Assembly: GCA_016702555.1 (NCBI GenBank)
Contig: JADJDV010000003.1
Coordinates: 124,001 to 188,000 of the forward strand
Direction of reading: 5' to 3'
DNA length: 64,000 bases
DNA from: Burkholderiales bacterium
GTDB taxonomy: Bacteria; Pseudomonadota; Gammaproteobacteria; Burkholderiales; Burkholderiaceae_C
The notes below the pieces were generated by a model, which was given only the letters and a program-made list of their open reading frames with translations, was not told where the DNA came from and did no database searches. This document shows, piece after piece, positions 17,653 to 25,872 of this stretch. The translations under genes and the position numbers were made by a program. Each line of letters opens with the position of its first letter. The stretch's first letter is position 1.

Positions 17653-18848
17653 TCAAGTCCTTGCGCCTGCTCTCCACCCTGTTTCTCACCGGCGCGCTGC
17701 TGGTCGGCTGCGCCGCCCCGGCGCCCAAGTTGCTGATCGAGCCCGGTCGCGGCAGCGGCGATCTGGGCCTGGTGATCGAGCGCGAGAGCGGCACGCTGGG
17801 CGTGCTCGACACCACGGCGCGCACGCGCCTGGGCACCATCGAGGGCCTGGGCGATCTCTCGCATGCTTCGGTGGTGTTCTCGCGCGACGGCGCGCTGGCC
17901 TACGTGTTCGGGCGCGACGGTGCGCTGACCAAGGCCAACCTGCTCACCGGCAAGGTCGAAGGCCGCGTGATGCAGGCCGGCAACTCGATCGGCGGCGCCA
18001 TCTCGACCGATGGCAGGCTGATCGTGGCGCAGAACTACCAGCCGGGCGGCGTCAAGGTGTTTGACGCGGGCACGCTGGAGCAACTCGCCGACATCCCCGC
18101 CGTGGTGGACGGCAAGGCCTCGCGCGTGGTCGGTCTGGCCGACATTCCGCACAACCGCTTCATCTTCTCGCTGTTTGACGCCGGCCAGATCTGGATCGCC
18201 GATCTCGCCGATCCGCGCCAGCCGCAGCTGCGCAAGTTCGAGAACATCGGCAAGCAGCCCTACGACTCGCTCATTTCGCCCGACGGCCGCCACTACATCG
18301 CCGGCCTGTTCGGCGAGGACGGCCTGGCCAAGATGGATTTGTGGGCGCCCGAGCTGAAGGTCGAGCGCATCCTGCCGAACTACGGTCGCGGCGAGCAGCC
18401 GCTGCCGGTGTTCAAGATGCCGCACCTGCGCGGCTGGTCGATCGCCGGCCGCCACGCCTACCTGCCCGCCATCGGCCGCCACGAGGTGCTGATCGTCGAC
18501 ACCGACACCTGGAAGGAAGTCGGCCGCATCCCGGTGGCCGGCCAGCCGGTGTTCGTGATGGCGCGCCCCGACGGGCGCCAGGTCTGGGTCAACTTCGCCG
18601 TGCCCGACTACGACACCGTGCAGGTGATCGACACCCAGACGCGCCGCGTCGTGCACAGCATGAAACCCGGCAAGGCCGTGCTGCACATGGAATTCACGCC
18701 GCGCGGCGATGCGGTGTGGATCAGCGCGCGCGACGACCACAAGGTGGTGGTGGTCGATACGCGCAGCTTCAAGACCCTGGCCGAACTGCCCGCGCGCTCG
18801 CCCAGCGGCATCTTCTTCACCTCGCGCGCTGCGCGCACCGGGTTCTGA
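17649..18848 (+). CDS. nirF: NirF, heme d1 biosynthesis lipoprotein
   Basis: A 399-residue NirF. The N-terminus is a lipoprotein signal with lipobox LLVGC (Cys21), so the protein is probably anchored on the periplasmic side. The remainder is a d1-type eight-bladed propeller related to NirS and NirN but without a cytochrome c domain. NirF is needed for a late step of heme d1 synthesis in the periplasm. It is coupled to nirC by a 4-bp overlap, and the next gene starts 6 bases after its stop. Confidence 0.93.
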   Translation: MIKSLRLLSTLFLTGALLVGCAAPAPKLLIEPGRGSGDLGLVIERESGTLGVLDTTARTRLGTIEGLGDLSHASVVFSRDGALAYVFGRDGALTKANLLTGKVEGRVMQAGNSIGGAISTDGRLIVAQNYQPGGVKVFDAGTLEQLADIPAVVDGKASRVVGLADIPHNRFIFSLFDAGQIWIADLADPRQPQLRKFENIGKQPYDSLISPDGRHYIAGLFGEDGLAKMDLWAPELKVERILPNYGRGEQPLPVFKMPHLRGWSIAGRHAYLPAIGRHEVLIVDTDTWKEVGRIPVAGQPVFVMARPDGRQVWVNFAVPDYDTVQVIDTQTRRVVHSMKPGKAVLHMEFTPRGDAVWISARDDHKVVVVDTRSFKTLAELPARSPSGIFFTSRAARTGF

Positions 18849-18853
18849 GCGAC

Positions 18854-19879
18854 GTGACGAATCCCGACGCTGAGACGCAGCAGCTCCCCGAAGCCAGCGC
18901 GCTTGACCTGAACGCCCGCCTGCTGAACGACTGGCAGCGCGGCTTTCCGCTGACCGCACGGCCGTTCGCGCAGGTGGCCGAGGTCGAGGGCATGTCTGAG
19001 ACCGAGGTGATCGAGGCCTTCGGCGCCCTGCTGCAGCGCGGCGCCATCAGCCGCATCGGCGGCGTGTGGGCGCCCGGCGTTGGCGGCGCCGCCCTGTTGT
19101 GCGCCATGGCGGTGCAGGCTGAGCGGCTTGAGGCGGTCGCCGCGCTGGTCTCGGCCCATGCGGGCGTCAACCACAACTACGAGCGCGAGCACCAGCTCAA
19201 CCTGTGGTTCGTGATCACCGGCACTGGCGCCGAATCGCTGGACCAGGCGCTGGCGGCGATCGAGCGCGACACCGCTCTGACCGTCACGCGACTGAAGATG
19301 GTGCGGCCCTACCGCATCGACCTCGGCTTCGACCTGCACGCACCGGCCCGCGCCGGCAGCGCCATCCGGCAGCGGCCGCCGCGCGTCGACCAGGCCGATC
19401 ACGCGCTGGCGGGTCTGGTCGAGGCCGGGCTGGCGCTGGAGCCCACGCCCTTCGACACCTGGGCGGCCGCGCTGGGCACCGGCACCGACGAGGTGCTGGC
19501 GCGCATCCAGGCCTGGCTGGACGCCGGCACGCTGCGCCGCTTCGGCCTGGTGGTGCGACACCACGAGGTCGGTTTTTCCGCCAACGCCATGACCGTGTTC
19601 GACATCCCCGACGCGCAGGTCGACGCCTTCGGCGAGCGCCTGGCGACGCAGCCCGGCATCACCCTGTGCTACCGGCGCGAGCGCGCGGCCAGCTGGCCCT
19701 ACAACCTGTATTGCATGGTGCACGGACGCAGCCGCGACGACACCCTGGCCCTGCTGGGCGCCGCCATCGCCGGCGCCGGTCTGGACGCCTGGCCGCGCCA
19801 GGTGCTGTTCAGCCGCCGCCGCTTCAAGCAGACCGGGGCGCGCTACTTCCGCCCACTGCCAGAGGCCGTGAATGACTGA
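18854..19879 (+). CDS. nirD: NirDL, fused siroheme decarboxylase
   Basis: A 341-residue protein made of two AsnC/Lrp-like halves (about 15-160 and 175-335), corresponding to NirD and NirL. The siroheme decarboxylase complex removes two acetate carboxyl groups of siroheme to give 12,18-didecarboxysiroheme. Each half has a winged-helix part (FPLTARPFAQVA...) and a ligand-binding part; HNYEREH and CYRRE mark the two catalytic regions. The start is a GTG at 18854, 6 bases after nirF. The stop overlaps the next gene by 8 bases. Despite the Lrp fold it is an enzyme and not a regulator. Confidence 0.88.
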   Translation: MTNPDAETQQLPEASALDLNARLLNDWQRGFPLTARPFAQVAEVEGMSETEVIEAFGALLQRGAISRIGGVWAPGVGGAALLCAMAVQAERLEAVAALVSAHAGVNHNYEREHQLNLWFVITGTGAESLDQALAAIERDTALTVTRLKMVRPYRIDLGFDLHAPARAGSAIRQRPPRVDQADHALAGLVEAGLALEPTPFDTWAAALGTGTDEVLARIQAWLDAGTLRRFGLVVRHHEVGFSANAMTVFDIPDAQVDAFGERLATQPGITLCYRRERAASWPYNLYCMVHGRSRDDTLALLGAAIAGAGLDAWPRQVLFSRRRFKQTGARYFRPLPEAVND

Positions 19880-20903
19880 ACTCGCGGCACCCCAACCGCC
19901 CGCACTGCCGGCCGGCATCGAACTGGACGACGCGCGCGTCATCGATCGCCTGCAGCGCGAGCTGCCGCTGGTGGAGCGCCCGTTTGCCGCCGTGGCGGCC
20001 GAGCTTGGCCTGGCCGAGTCGGCGCTGATCGAGCGGCTCGGCCGTCTGCTGGAGGCCGGCGTGCTGACGCGCTTCGGCCCGCTGTTCCACATCGAGAAGG
20101 CCGGCGGCCAGTTCATCCTGGCGGCGCTGCAGGTGCCTGAGGCGCGCTACACGGAAGTCACGGACCAGGTCAACGCGCTGCCCGAGGTGGCGCACAACTA
20201 CCGGCGCGACCACGCGCTGAACATGTGGTTCGTGGTCGCCGCCGAAACCCCGGCCGAGGCCTGGGCCGCGTGCGAGCGCATTGAGGCCATCACCGGCCTG
20301 CCGGTGCACGCGTTTCCGAAAGAGCGTGAGTTCTTCGTCGGCCTGTATCTGCCGCTGCTGCGCGATGCGGCCATGCTGGCGCCGCCACGCCCGCCGGCGC
20401 GGGCCGAGGCGGCGCAGGAACCCGGTGCCCTCACCGCCTTCGACCGCCGACTCATCGCCGCCACCCAGGCCGGTCTGCCGCTGGTGGCACGGCCGTACGA
20501 GGCCGTCGCGGCCCAGCTGGGCTGCACCGGCGAGGCGGTGCGCACACGCCTGGCCGAGCTGCTGGACAGCGGCGTGGTGCGCCGCATCGCCGCCGTGCCC
20601 AACCACTACCGGCTTGGCTACACCGCCAACGGCATGAGCGTGTGGGACATTGATGATGCGGAAGTCGATCGCCTGGGCGAACTGCTGGGCAGCCAGCCGG
20701 CCGTCAGCCACTGCTACCGGCGCCCGCGCAAGCCCGGCGTGTGGCGCTATAACCTGTTCGCCATGCTGCACGGCCACACCCGTGAGGAAGTGCTGCAGCA
20801 GGCCGAGGTCGTCGCCCGCCTGCTGGGCAGCGCCTGCCGGGCGCACGACGTGCTGTTCTCCAGCGCCATCCTGAAGAAGACCGGGCTGCGGCTGACCCGT
20901 TGA
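19872..20903 (+). CDS. NirGH-like fused siroheme decarboxylase
   Basis: A second two-domain AsnC/Lrp-like protein, 343 residues. The first half (RPFAAVAAELGLAES..., HNYRRDHALNMWF) resembles NirG and the second (RPYEAVAAQLG..., HCYRRPRKPG, FSSAILKKTGLR) resembles NirH. In Pseudomonas these are separate genes; here both pairs are fused, so the complex would be NirDL plus NirGH. It overlaps nirDL by 8 bases, which suggests translational coupling. Assignment of the halves to G and H rests on order and motif memory only. Confidence 0.82.
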   Translation: MTELAAPQPPALPAGIELDDARVIDRLQRELPLVERPFAAVAAELGLAESALIERLGRLLEAGVLTRFGPLFHIEKAGGQFILAALQVPEARYTEVTDQVNALPEVAHNYRRDHALNMWFVVAAETPAEAWAACERIEAITGLPVHAFPKEREFFVGLYLPLLRDAAMLAPPRPPARAEAAQEPGALTAFDRRLIAATQAGLPLVARPYEAVAAQLGCTGEAVRTRLAELLDSGVVRRIAAVPNHYRLGYTANGMSVWDIDDAEVDRLGELLGSQPAVSHCYRRPRKPGVWRYNLFAMLHGHTREEVLQQAEVVARLLGSACRAHDVLFSSAILKKTGLRLTR

Positions 20904-20913
20904 CGACAGCCGG

Positions 20914-20937
20914 TCGGGGCGATTCCGCCCGCCCCGA
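20914..20937 (+). terminator. Hairpin after the nirGH-like gene
   Basis: TCGGGGCG/CGCCCCGA form a perfect 8-bp stem with an 8-base loop 10 bases after the stop. No T-run follows. It may attenuate the nirC-GH transcript before the separate nirJ promoter. Confidence 0.4.
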
Positions 20938-20948
20938 TCCCGCGCAAA

Positions 20949-20989
20949 TTGACTCAAGTCATGGCCGGATCGGCGCTTCGCCCTATCAT
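20949..20989 (+). promoter_or_regulatory. FNR/DNR-type promoter of nirJ
   Basis: TTGACTCAAGTCAT (20949-20962) matches TTGA-N6-TCAA except for the last base. A TATCAT -10 lies at 20984-20989, placing the box centre about 41 bases before the expected start, the class II FNR spacing. NirJ, the lipoprotein and NirN would thus form a second anaerobic NO-responsive unit. Confidence 0.7.
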
Positions 20990-21030
20990 CGACCATCGCA
21001 GGCAAGACCGCGCCTGCCCGAGGTTGCCCG

Positions 21031-22275
21031 ATGTTCCGAATCTCCCAATTCATGCATGAGCTGGCCAAAGCCGAGGCCAGCGGTGAGTACCCGCCCCCGA
21101 CACGGCGGCGCAGCGAAGGTGATGGCCCCGGCGGACCGGTGGTGATCTGGAACCTGATCCGCCGCTGCAACCTGACCTGCAAGCACTGCTACGCCTTCAG
21201 CGCCGATCACGACTACCCCGGTGAGTTGACGCTGCAGCAGGTCTTCGATGTCATGGACGACCTCAAGGCCTTCCGGGTGCCCGCGCTCATCCTCTCGGGC
21301 GGCGAGCCGCTGCTGCGGCCCGACATCTTCGAGATCGCCGAGCGCGCCAAGGCGCTGAAGTTCTACGTTGGCCTATCCACCAACGGCACACTGATCGACG
21401 AGCCGCTGGCGCACCGCATCCACGAGCACGGCTTCGACTACGTCGGCATCAGCCTGGACGGCATCGGCGCCACGCACGACAAGTTCCGTCGGCTCGAAGG
21501 CGCCTTCGACAAATCGCTGGCCGCCGTGCGCCACCTGCAAAAGCTCGGCACCAAGGTCGGCCTGCGCTTCACCATGACCGACCTCAACGCGCACGATCTG
21601 CCGAATCTGCTGCAGTTGATGCGCGACGAGGGTGTGGACAAGTTCTACTTCAGCCACCTCAACTACGCCGGCCGCGGCAACATCCACCGCGGCAAGGACG
21701 CGCGCCACATCGCCACCCGCCAGGCGCTCGACCTGCTCTACGACACCGCCTGGAAGGATGCTCAGGCCGGCGGCCACCATGAATACGTCACTGGCAACAA
21801 CGACGCCGACGGCGTCTACCTGCTGCAATGGGTCGAGAAACACCTGCCGCAGTGGACAGACGCCGTGCGCCAGCGCCTGATCGCCTGGGGCGGCAACAGC
21901 TCGGGCGTCAACATCGCCAACATCGACAACCTCGGCGACGTGCACCCCGACACCATGTGGTGGCACTACGGCCTGGGCAACGTCAAGGCGCGGCCGTTTT
22001 CCGAGATCTGGCAGGACACGTCCGACCCACTGATGGCCGGCCTGAAAGCCAAGCCGCGCCCCGTCAAGGGCCGCTGCGGCGATTGCCTGCACTTCGCCAT
22101 CTGCGGCGGCAACACCCGCGTGCGTGCCCAGCAGGTCACCGGCGACGCCTGGCAGGAAGACCCGGGCTGCTACCTCACCGACGAGGAAATCGGTGTCGTG
22201 GGCGGCGGCGAGCGCGTCGAGACCACGGCGTTTTCCGCGCGCCGGCAAGGTAGCCCGCAGCCGTTGGAGCAATAA
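21031..22275 (+). CDS. nirJ: NirJ, radical SAM heme d1 synthase
   Basis: A 414-residue radical SAM protein. The [4Fe-4S] motif CNLTCKHC (Cys46, Cys50, Cys53) and the GGEP motif are present, and the C-terminal SPASM-like region has further cysteines (RCGDCLHFAICGG, about 345-358). NirJ replaces the propionates of didecarboxysiroheme on rings A and B by keto groups. The start at 21031 gives the normal N-terminus MFRISQFM. It has its own FNR/DNR-type promoter and is followed, 110 bases later, by an unrelated AT-richer lipoprotein gene. Confidence 0.95.
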   Translation: MFRISQFMHELAKAEASGEYPPPTRRRSEGDGPGGPVVIWNLIRRCNLTCKHCYAFSADHDYPGELTLQQVFDVMDDLKAFRVPALILSGGEPLLRPDIFEIAERAKALKFYVGLSTNGTLIDEPLAHRIHEHGFDYVGISLDGIGATHDKFRRLEGAFDKSLAAVRHLQKLGTKVGLRFTMTDLNAHDLPNLLQLMRDEGVDKFYFSHLNYAGRGNIHRGKDARHIATRQALDLLYDTAWKDAQAGGHHEYVTGNNDADGVYLLQWVEKHLPQWTDAVRQRLIAWGGNSSGVNIANIDNLGDVHPDTMWWHYGLGNVKARPFSEIWQDTSDPLMAGLKAKPRPVKGRCGDCLHFAICGGNTRVRAQQVTGDAWQEDPGCYLTDEEIGVVGGGERVETTAFSARRQGSPQPLEQ

Positions 22276-22385
22276 GACAGATATTTCGAACTCCGATCTT
22301 GTTGAAACAAGCAGACTCAATGGCTGTGGTGCTTAGCTCTCGTGCATTCACCAAACAACGGCCCACAGGAAACTCCGTGACGGCC

Positions 22386-23336
22386 ATGGCGTCATTCGCG
22401 GCCCGTGTCATTCCGGCCGCGGCGGCTGCCCTGCTGATCTCCTGTGGCGGCGGTGCCGATCAATCTGTCCCCAGTCTTCCAGAGAAGATCAGCATCATCA
22501 AACCGCCCCCTGAGGCGACGCCATTCTTCATAAGAGATCTACCATCCGGTATCCAACAAGAACCACCAAAGAACTCAGATAGCTGGTCTTATGCAGTTCG
22601 CCACCAAGGCGGAGACATCCTTTCTGTCACGTTTCCACAATCTGCGGAGACAGTCCAGAAAACGGGATTACAACTGAATGAAGCCGTTGCACTGCGTGGC
22701 AACGGCCGCGGCTCATTCTTTAGAGCGTTCAATAACCAATTTGAGTCGTATATCGACACCAGTTCGAATCCGTATCGTGAGGTCATTGGTGGGGGCCCCC
22801 ATACCGCCGTTTCCTACACCTTTCATGTCCAGCCAGCCGTCGTTGATACCGTCATAACTGCCGATATATCGATTCCATTCGTGGAAGCGACGGGTCATGG
22901 CGTGGGCCAGCTGTCAATTTTTGGCTACATGACGGATGGCAGCACCATAGTGGCATTCGTGTTTGGTATTTTTGATAATCGTCCCGTCAGCATTGAGCCG
23001 ATGGTCATGTCGGACACCTATCTTTCGTTCGTGTCACAAGCGATCGATGACCATCGCTACGCCGTCCCGAATACCGTGGAACCGATGGTCAACCATCCGT
23101 TCAATGGTTATCGAAGGTTTGGCGCTAGATTTACCGCGGAGACCCTGAAGAACATGATTCAGGATATCAACGAAAATCATCGATTTCATGGAATCGAGTT
23201 GGTTTCTGAGGATCCGGCAGCGTATAAATTCATCTCAGTAGGCATGCTGCACGAAGTCAGTTTGCATGACGAGTCGAACAACGTGCTGAAGATGGGAGTG
23301 AGCTTCAAGAATTTCCAAGCTTACAAGCTTCAATGA
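22386..23336 (+). CDS. Unknown lipoprotein inside the nir cluster
   Basis: I do not recognise this 316-residue protein. The chosen ATG gives a signal peptide of hydrophobic and alanine-rich residues ending in the lipobox LLISC, followed by GGG, so a lipoprotein is likely. The mature part is rich in beta-type sequence (HTAVSYTFHVQPAVVDTVITAD..., GQLSIFGYMTDGS) and has no cysteine-heme motif. The region is noticeably more AT-rich, with less biased codon use than nirJ and nirN on either side, so it probably was acquired later. It ends 10 bases before nirN, so it is transcribed with heme d1 genes. An in-frame ATG at 22320 is less likely. Confidence 0.75.
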   Translation: MASFAARVIPAAAAALLISCGGGADQSVPSLPEKISIIKPPPEATPFFIRDLPSGIQQEPPKNSDSWSYAVRHQGGDILSVTFPQSAETVQKTGLQLNEAVALRGNGRGSFFRAFNNQFESYIDTSSNPYREVIGGGPHTAVSYTFHVQPAVVDTVITADISIPFVEATGHGVGQLSIFGYMTDGSTIVAFVFGIFDNRPVSIEPMVMSDTYLSFVSQAIDDHRYAVPNTVEPMVNHPFNGYRRFGARFTAETLKNMIQDINENHRFHGIELVSEDPAAYKFISVGMLHEVSLHDESNNVLKMGVSFKNFQAYKLQ

Positions 23337-23346
23337 AAGCGGAAAG

Positions 23347-24984
23347 ATGATGCTGGATCCCACTCAGCATGACCACAGCAAACGCCTGATGTCGATCCAC
23401 ATGGTTTACCAGCTCGTGGTGCTCTTGATCGGTTCTGCTTTGGCACCGATCAGCGCCTTCGCTCAAGCTGCGGCAGCAAGCCCCATCAATCCCGTCAACC
23501 TGTATCAACAACACTGCGCCGCCTGCCACGGCGACCAGCGCTTGGGTGCCATGGGGCCGGCCCTGCTGCCGGAAAGCCTGGCGCGCCTGCGCAAGCCGCA
23601 GGCCTTGCAGGTGATCCAGGAGGGGCGCGCGGCCACGCAGATGCCGGGCTTCAAGGACAGCCTGAAGGCCGAGGAGATCGCGGCGCTGACCGACTGGATC
23701 TACACGCCGGTGACGCCAGCGCCCGCGTGGAGCGACGCCGACGTCGCCGCCAGCCGCGTCGAAACCCCGGGCTGGCGCGACTGGCCGGCCAAGCCGCAGT
23801 GGAGCGCCGACCCGATGAACCTGTTCATCGTCGTCGAAGGCGGCGATCACCACGTCACTCTGCTCGATGGCGACAGCTTCGAGCCCATCCACCGCTTTGC
23901 CTCGCGCTTTGCGCTGCACGGCGGCCCCAAGTTCACGCCCGACGGGCGCTACGTGTTCTTTGGCTCGCGCGACGGCTGGATCACCAAGTACGACCTGTGG
24001 AACCTGAAGGTGGTGGCCGAGGTGCGCGCCGGCATCAACATGCGCAACATCGCCGTCTCAGGCGATGGCCAGTGGGTGATGGCGGCCAACTACCTGCCGC
24101 ACACCGTGGTGCTGTTCGATGCCGCACTGAATCACCGGCGCAGCTACCCGGCGCGCACGCTGGACGGCAGCGGCAGTTCGCGGGTGTCGGCGGTGTACGA
24201 CGCCGAGCCGCGCAAGAGCTTCGTGGTGGCGCTAAAGGACATCCCCGAGCTGTGGGAGATCAGCTACGACCCAAAGGCCCCGCCCATCTACGACGGCCTG
24301 GTGCACGATTACAAGATGAAGGAAGGCATCGCCAAGGATGGCTTCCTGGGCGTGCGCCGCACGCCGCTGGCCGAGCCGCTGGACGACTTCTTCTTCAGCC
24401 AGGACTATGCCTACGCACTGGGCGCCTCGCGCCCGCACGCCGACGGCACGCCGAGCGGCCAGGTGGTGAATCTGGACGTGCGCCGCAAGATCGCCACGCT
24501 GCCGATTGCCGGCATGCCGCACCTGGGCTCGGGCATCACCTTCGATCACGGCGGCACGCGCGTGCTGGCCAGTCCCAACCTGCAGGACGGTGTGATCAGC
24601 GTGATCGACATGAAGAGCTGGAAGCTGGTGAAGGACATCGCCACGCCCGGCCCCGGCTTCTTCATGCGCAGCCACGAGAACACGCCCTACGCCTGGACCG
24701 ATTCGATGATGGCGCCGACGGCCAAGCACATCATGACCATCATCGACAAGCGCACGCTGGAGACCGTGGCCGAAGTGAAAGGACCGCCCGGCAAGACGCT
24801 GGCGCACATCGAGTTCGACAAGACCGGCAAGCACGCCCTGGCCAGCCTGTGGGAGGACGACGGCGCGCTGATCGTCTACGACGCCGCCACCTTCAAGGAG
24901 GTCAGGCGTCTGCCGATGCGCAAGCCGGTGGGCAAGTACAACGTGTTCAACAAGATAACACGCTCGGAAGGCACCTCGCACTGA
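23347..24984 (+). CDS. nirN: NirN, cd1-like dihydro-heme d1 dehydrogenase
   Basis: A 545-residue NirS paralogue. After a signal region it has a cytochrome c domain with CAACH (Cys57, Cys60, His61) and a d1-binding propeller ending in KPVGKYNVFNKI. NirN oxidises dihydro-heme d1 to heme d1 in the periplasm. The N-terminus from 23347 is long (about 39 residues to AFAQ); an ATG at 23389 (MSIHMVYQ) would give a more typical signal peptide and may be the true start. It is the last gene of the plus-strand nir set. Confidence 0.92.
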   Translation: MMLDPTQHDHSKRLMSIHMVYQLVVLLIGSALAPISAFAQAAAASPINPVNLYQQHCAACHGDQRLGAMGPALLPESLARLRKPQALQVIQEGRAATQMPGFKDSLKAEEIAALTDWIYTPVTPAPAWSDADVAASRVETPGWRDWPAKPQWSADPMNLFIVVEGGDHHVTLLDGDSFEPIHRFASRFALHGGPKFTPDGRYVFFGSRDGWITKYDLWNLKVVAEVRAGINMRNIAVSGDGQWVMAANYLPHTVVLFDAALNHRRSYPARTLDGSGSSRVSAVYDAEPRKSFVVALKDIPELWEISYDPKAPPIYDGLVHDYKMKEGIAKDGFLGVRRTPLAEPLDDFFFSQDYAYALGASRPHADGTPSGQVVNLDVRRKIATLPIAGMPHLGSGITFDHGGTRVLASPNLQDGVISVIDMKSWKLVKDIATPGPGFFMRSHENTPYAWTDSMMAPTAKHIMTIIDKRTLETVAEVKGPPGKTLAHIEFDKTGKHALASLWEDDGALIVYDAATFKEVRRLPMRKPVGKYNVFNKITRSEGTSH

Positions 24985-25001
24985 GCCTGAGCTCAGAGAG
25001 G

Positions 25002-25022
25002 GATCGCGCGCCTGGCGCGATC
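25002..25022. terminator. Hairpin between nirN and the DNR-like regulator
   Basis: GATCGCGC/GCGCGATC form a perfect 8-bp stem with a 5-base loop between two convergent genes. It slightly overlaps the regulator's stop codon. No T-run, so termination is only suggested. Confidence 0.4.
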
Positions 25023-25725
25023 AGCGCGGCTGGTAGCCCGACAGTCGCTCGGCGTTGACGATGTGGATGTCGCGCTTGTCCACCCGGATCAGGCCGGCGG
25101 TTTCCAGCTCATTGAGCACGCGCGAGAAATACTCCGGCGTCAATGACAGGCGCGAGGCAATGGCCGCCTTGCTGACCGGCAGCGACACCGTGATGGCGCC
25201 CGAGACGGATGCGTTGTCGTCCTGACCATCGCTCAGCAGATAGCCGATGACGCGTTGCACGCCGCTGTGCAGCGCGTAGCCCTCCACGTCCTTGATCAGG
25301 CCGTGCAGACGGCGCGACAGGCCGGCCAGCATGCGCAGTGCGAAGGTGGAGTTGCCCTCGACCTCGGCCAGCACGGTGGACTTGTCGATCGTCAGCAGCA
25401 ACACATCGGTCAGGGTTTGGGCCGAGACCACATAGGGTGCGTCCATGAACATCACGGCCTCGGCAAAGCTGCCGCTGGGACCGCACAGCTCGATCACCTT
25501 CTCGACACCCGTGGGTGAAATCGCGAACAGCTTGACCTGGCCCAGCACCACGACATGGAATTCGGTGCAGGGCTCACCGGCCCGGAAAATGGTCTTGCCG
25601 CGCTCCAGCCGGCGCAGGGTGGCGCCGCTGGCGAGCCGCTCCAGTTCTTCCTGCTGCATGTTCGAAAACAGCGGCAGGGTGGACATGTAACGGGGAATAT
25701 TGAACTTATCGAGACTGAGGGTCAC
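25021..25725 (-). CDS. DNR-like Crp/Fnr regulator
   Basis: A 234-residue Crp/Fnr protein: cyclic-nucleotide-type sensor barrel (about 15-135, with GSFAEAVMFMDAPYVVSAQ, very like DNR), dimer helix and a C-terminal winged helix with LSLTPEYFSRVLNEL as recognition helix. There are no N-terminal FNR cysteines, so oxygen is not sensed by an iron-sulfur cluster; DNR-type proteins sense NO through heme. It sits between the nir genes and the heme-copper operon, both of which carry TTGA-N6-TCAA boxes. The start is uncertain: GTG at 25725 or ATG at 25686. A TATAAA -10-like element lies at 25777-25782. Confidence 0.85.
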   Translation of the reverse strand: MTLSLDKFNIPRYMSTLPLFSNMQQEELERLASGATLRRLERGKTIFRAGEPCTEFHVVVLGQVKLFAISPTGVEKVIELCGPSGSFAEAVMFMDAPYVVSAQTLTDVLLLTIDKSTVLAEVEGNSTFALRMLAGLSRRLHGLIKDVEGYALHSGVQRVIGYLLSDGQDDNASVSGAITVSLPVSKAAIASRLSLTPEYFSRVLNELETAGLIRVDKRDIHIVNAERLSGYQPR

Positions 25726-25872
25726 TGTGAGATGGGCGTGAAAACCGGAGCGCGTCAGCGTTGGATACCGGGCGAGTTTATATGACCTGACCCGACCCAC
25801 TTTCCACCCCAATCGGCGCGCGGTATCAACGCCCTGCCCCCGGGCGTGGTTTGGCCTCCCGCGGCCGCGGAC

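Noticed and set aside
18854..20903. Pair of Lrp/AsnC transcription regulators
   Set aside because: The tandem-domain layout, position between nirF and nirJ and conserved HNYxR/CYRR segments identify siroheme decarboxylase subunits.
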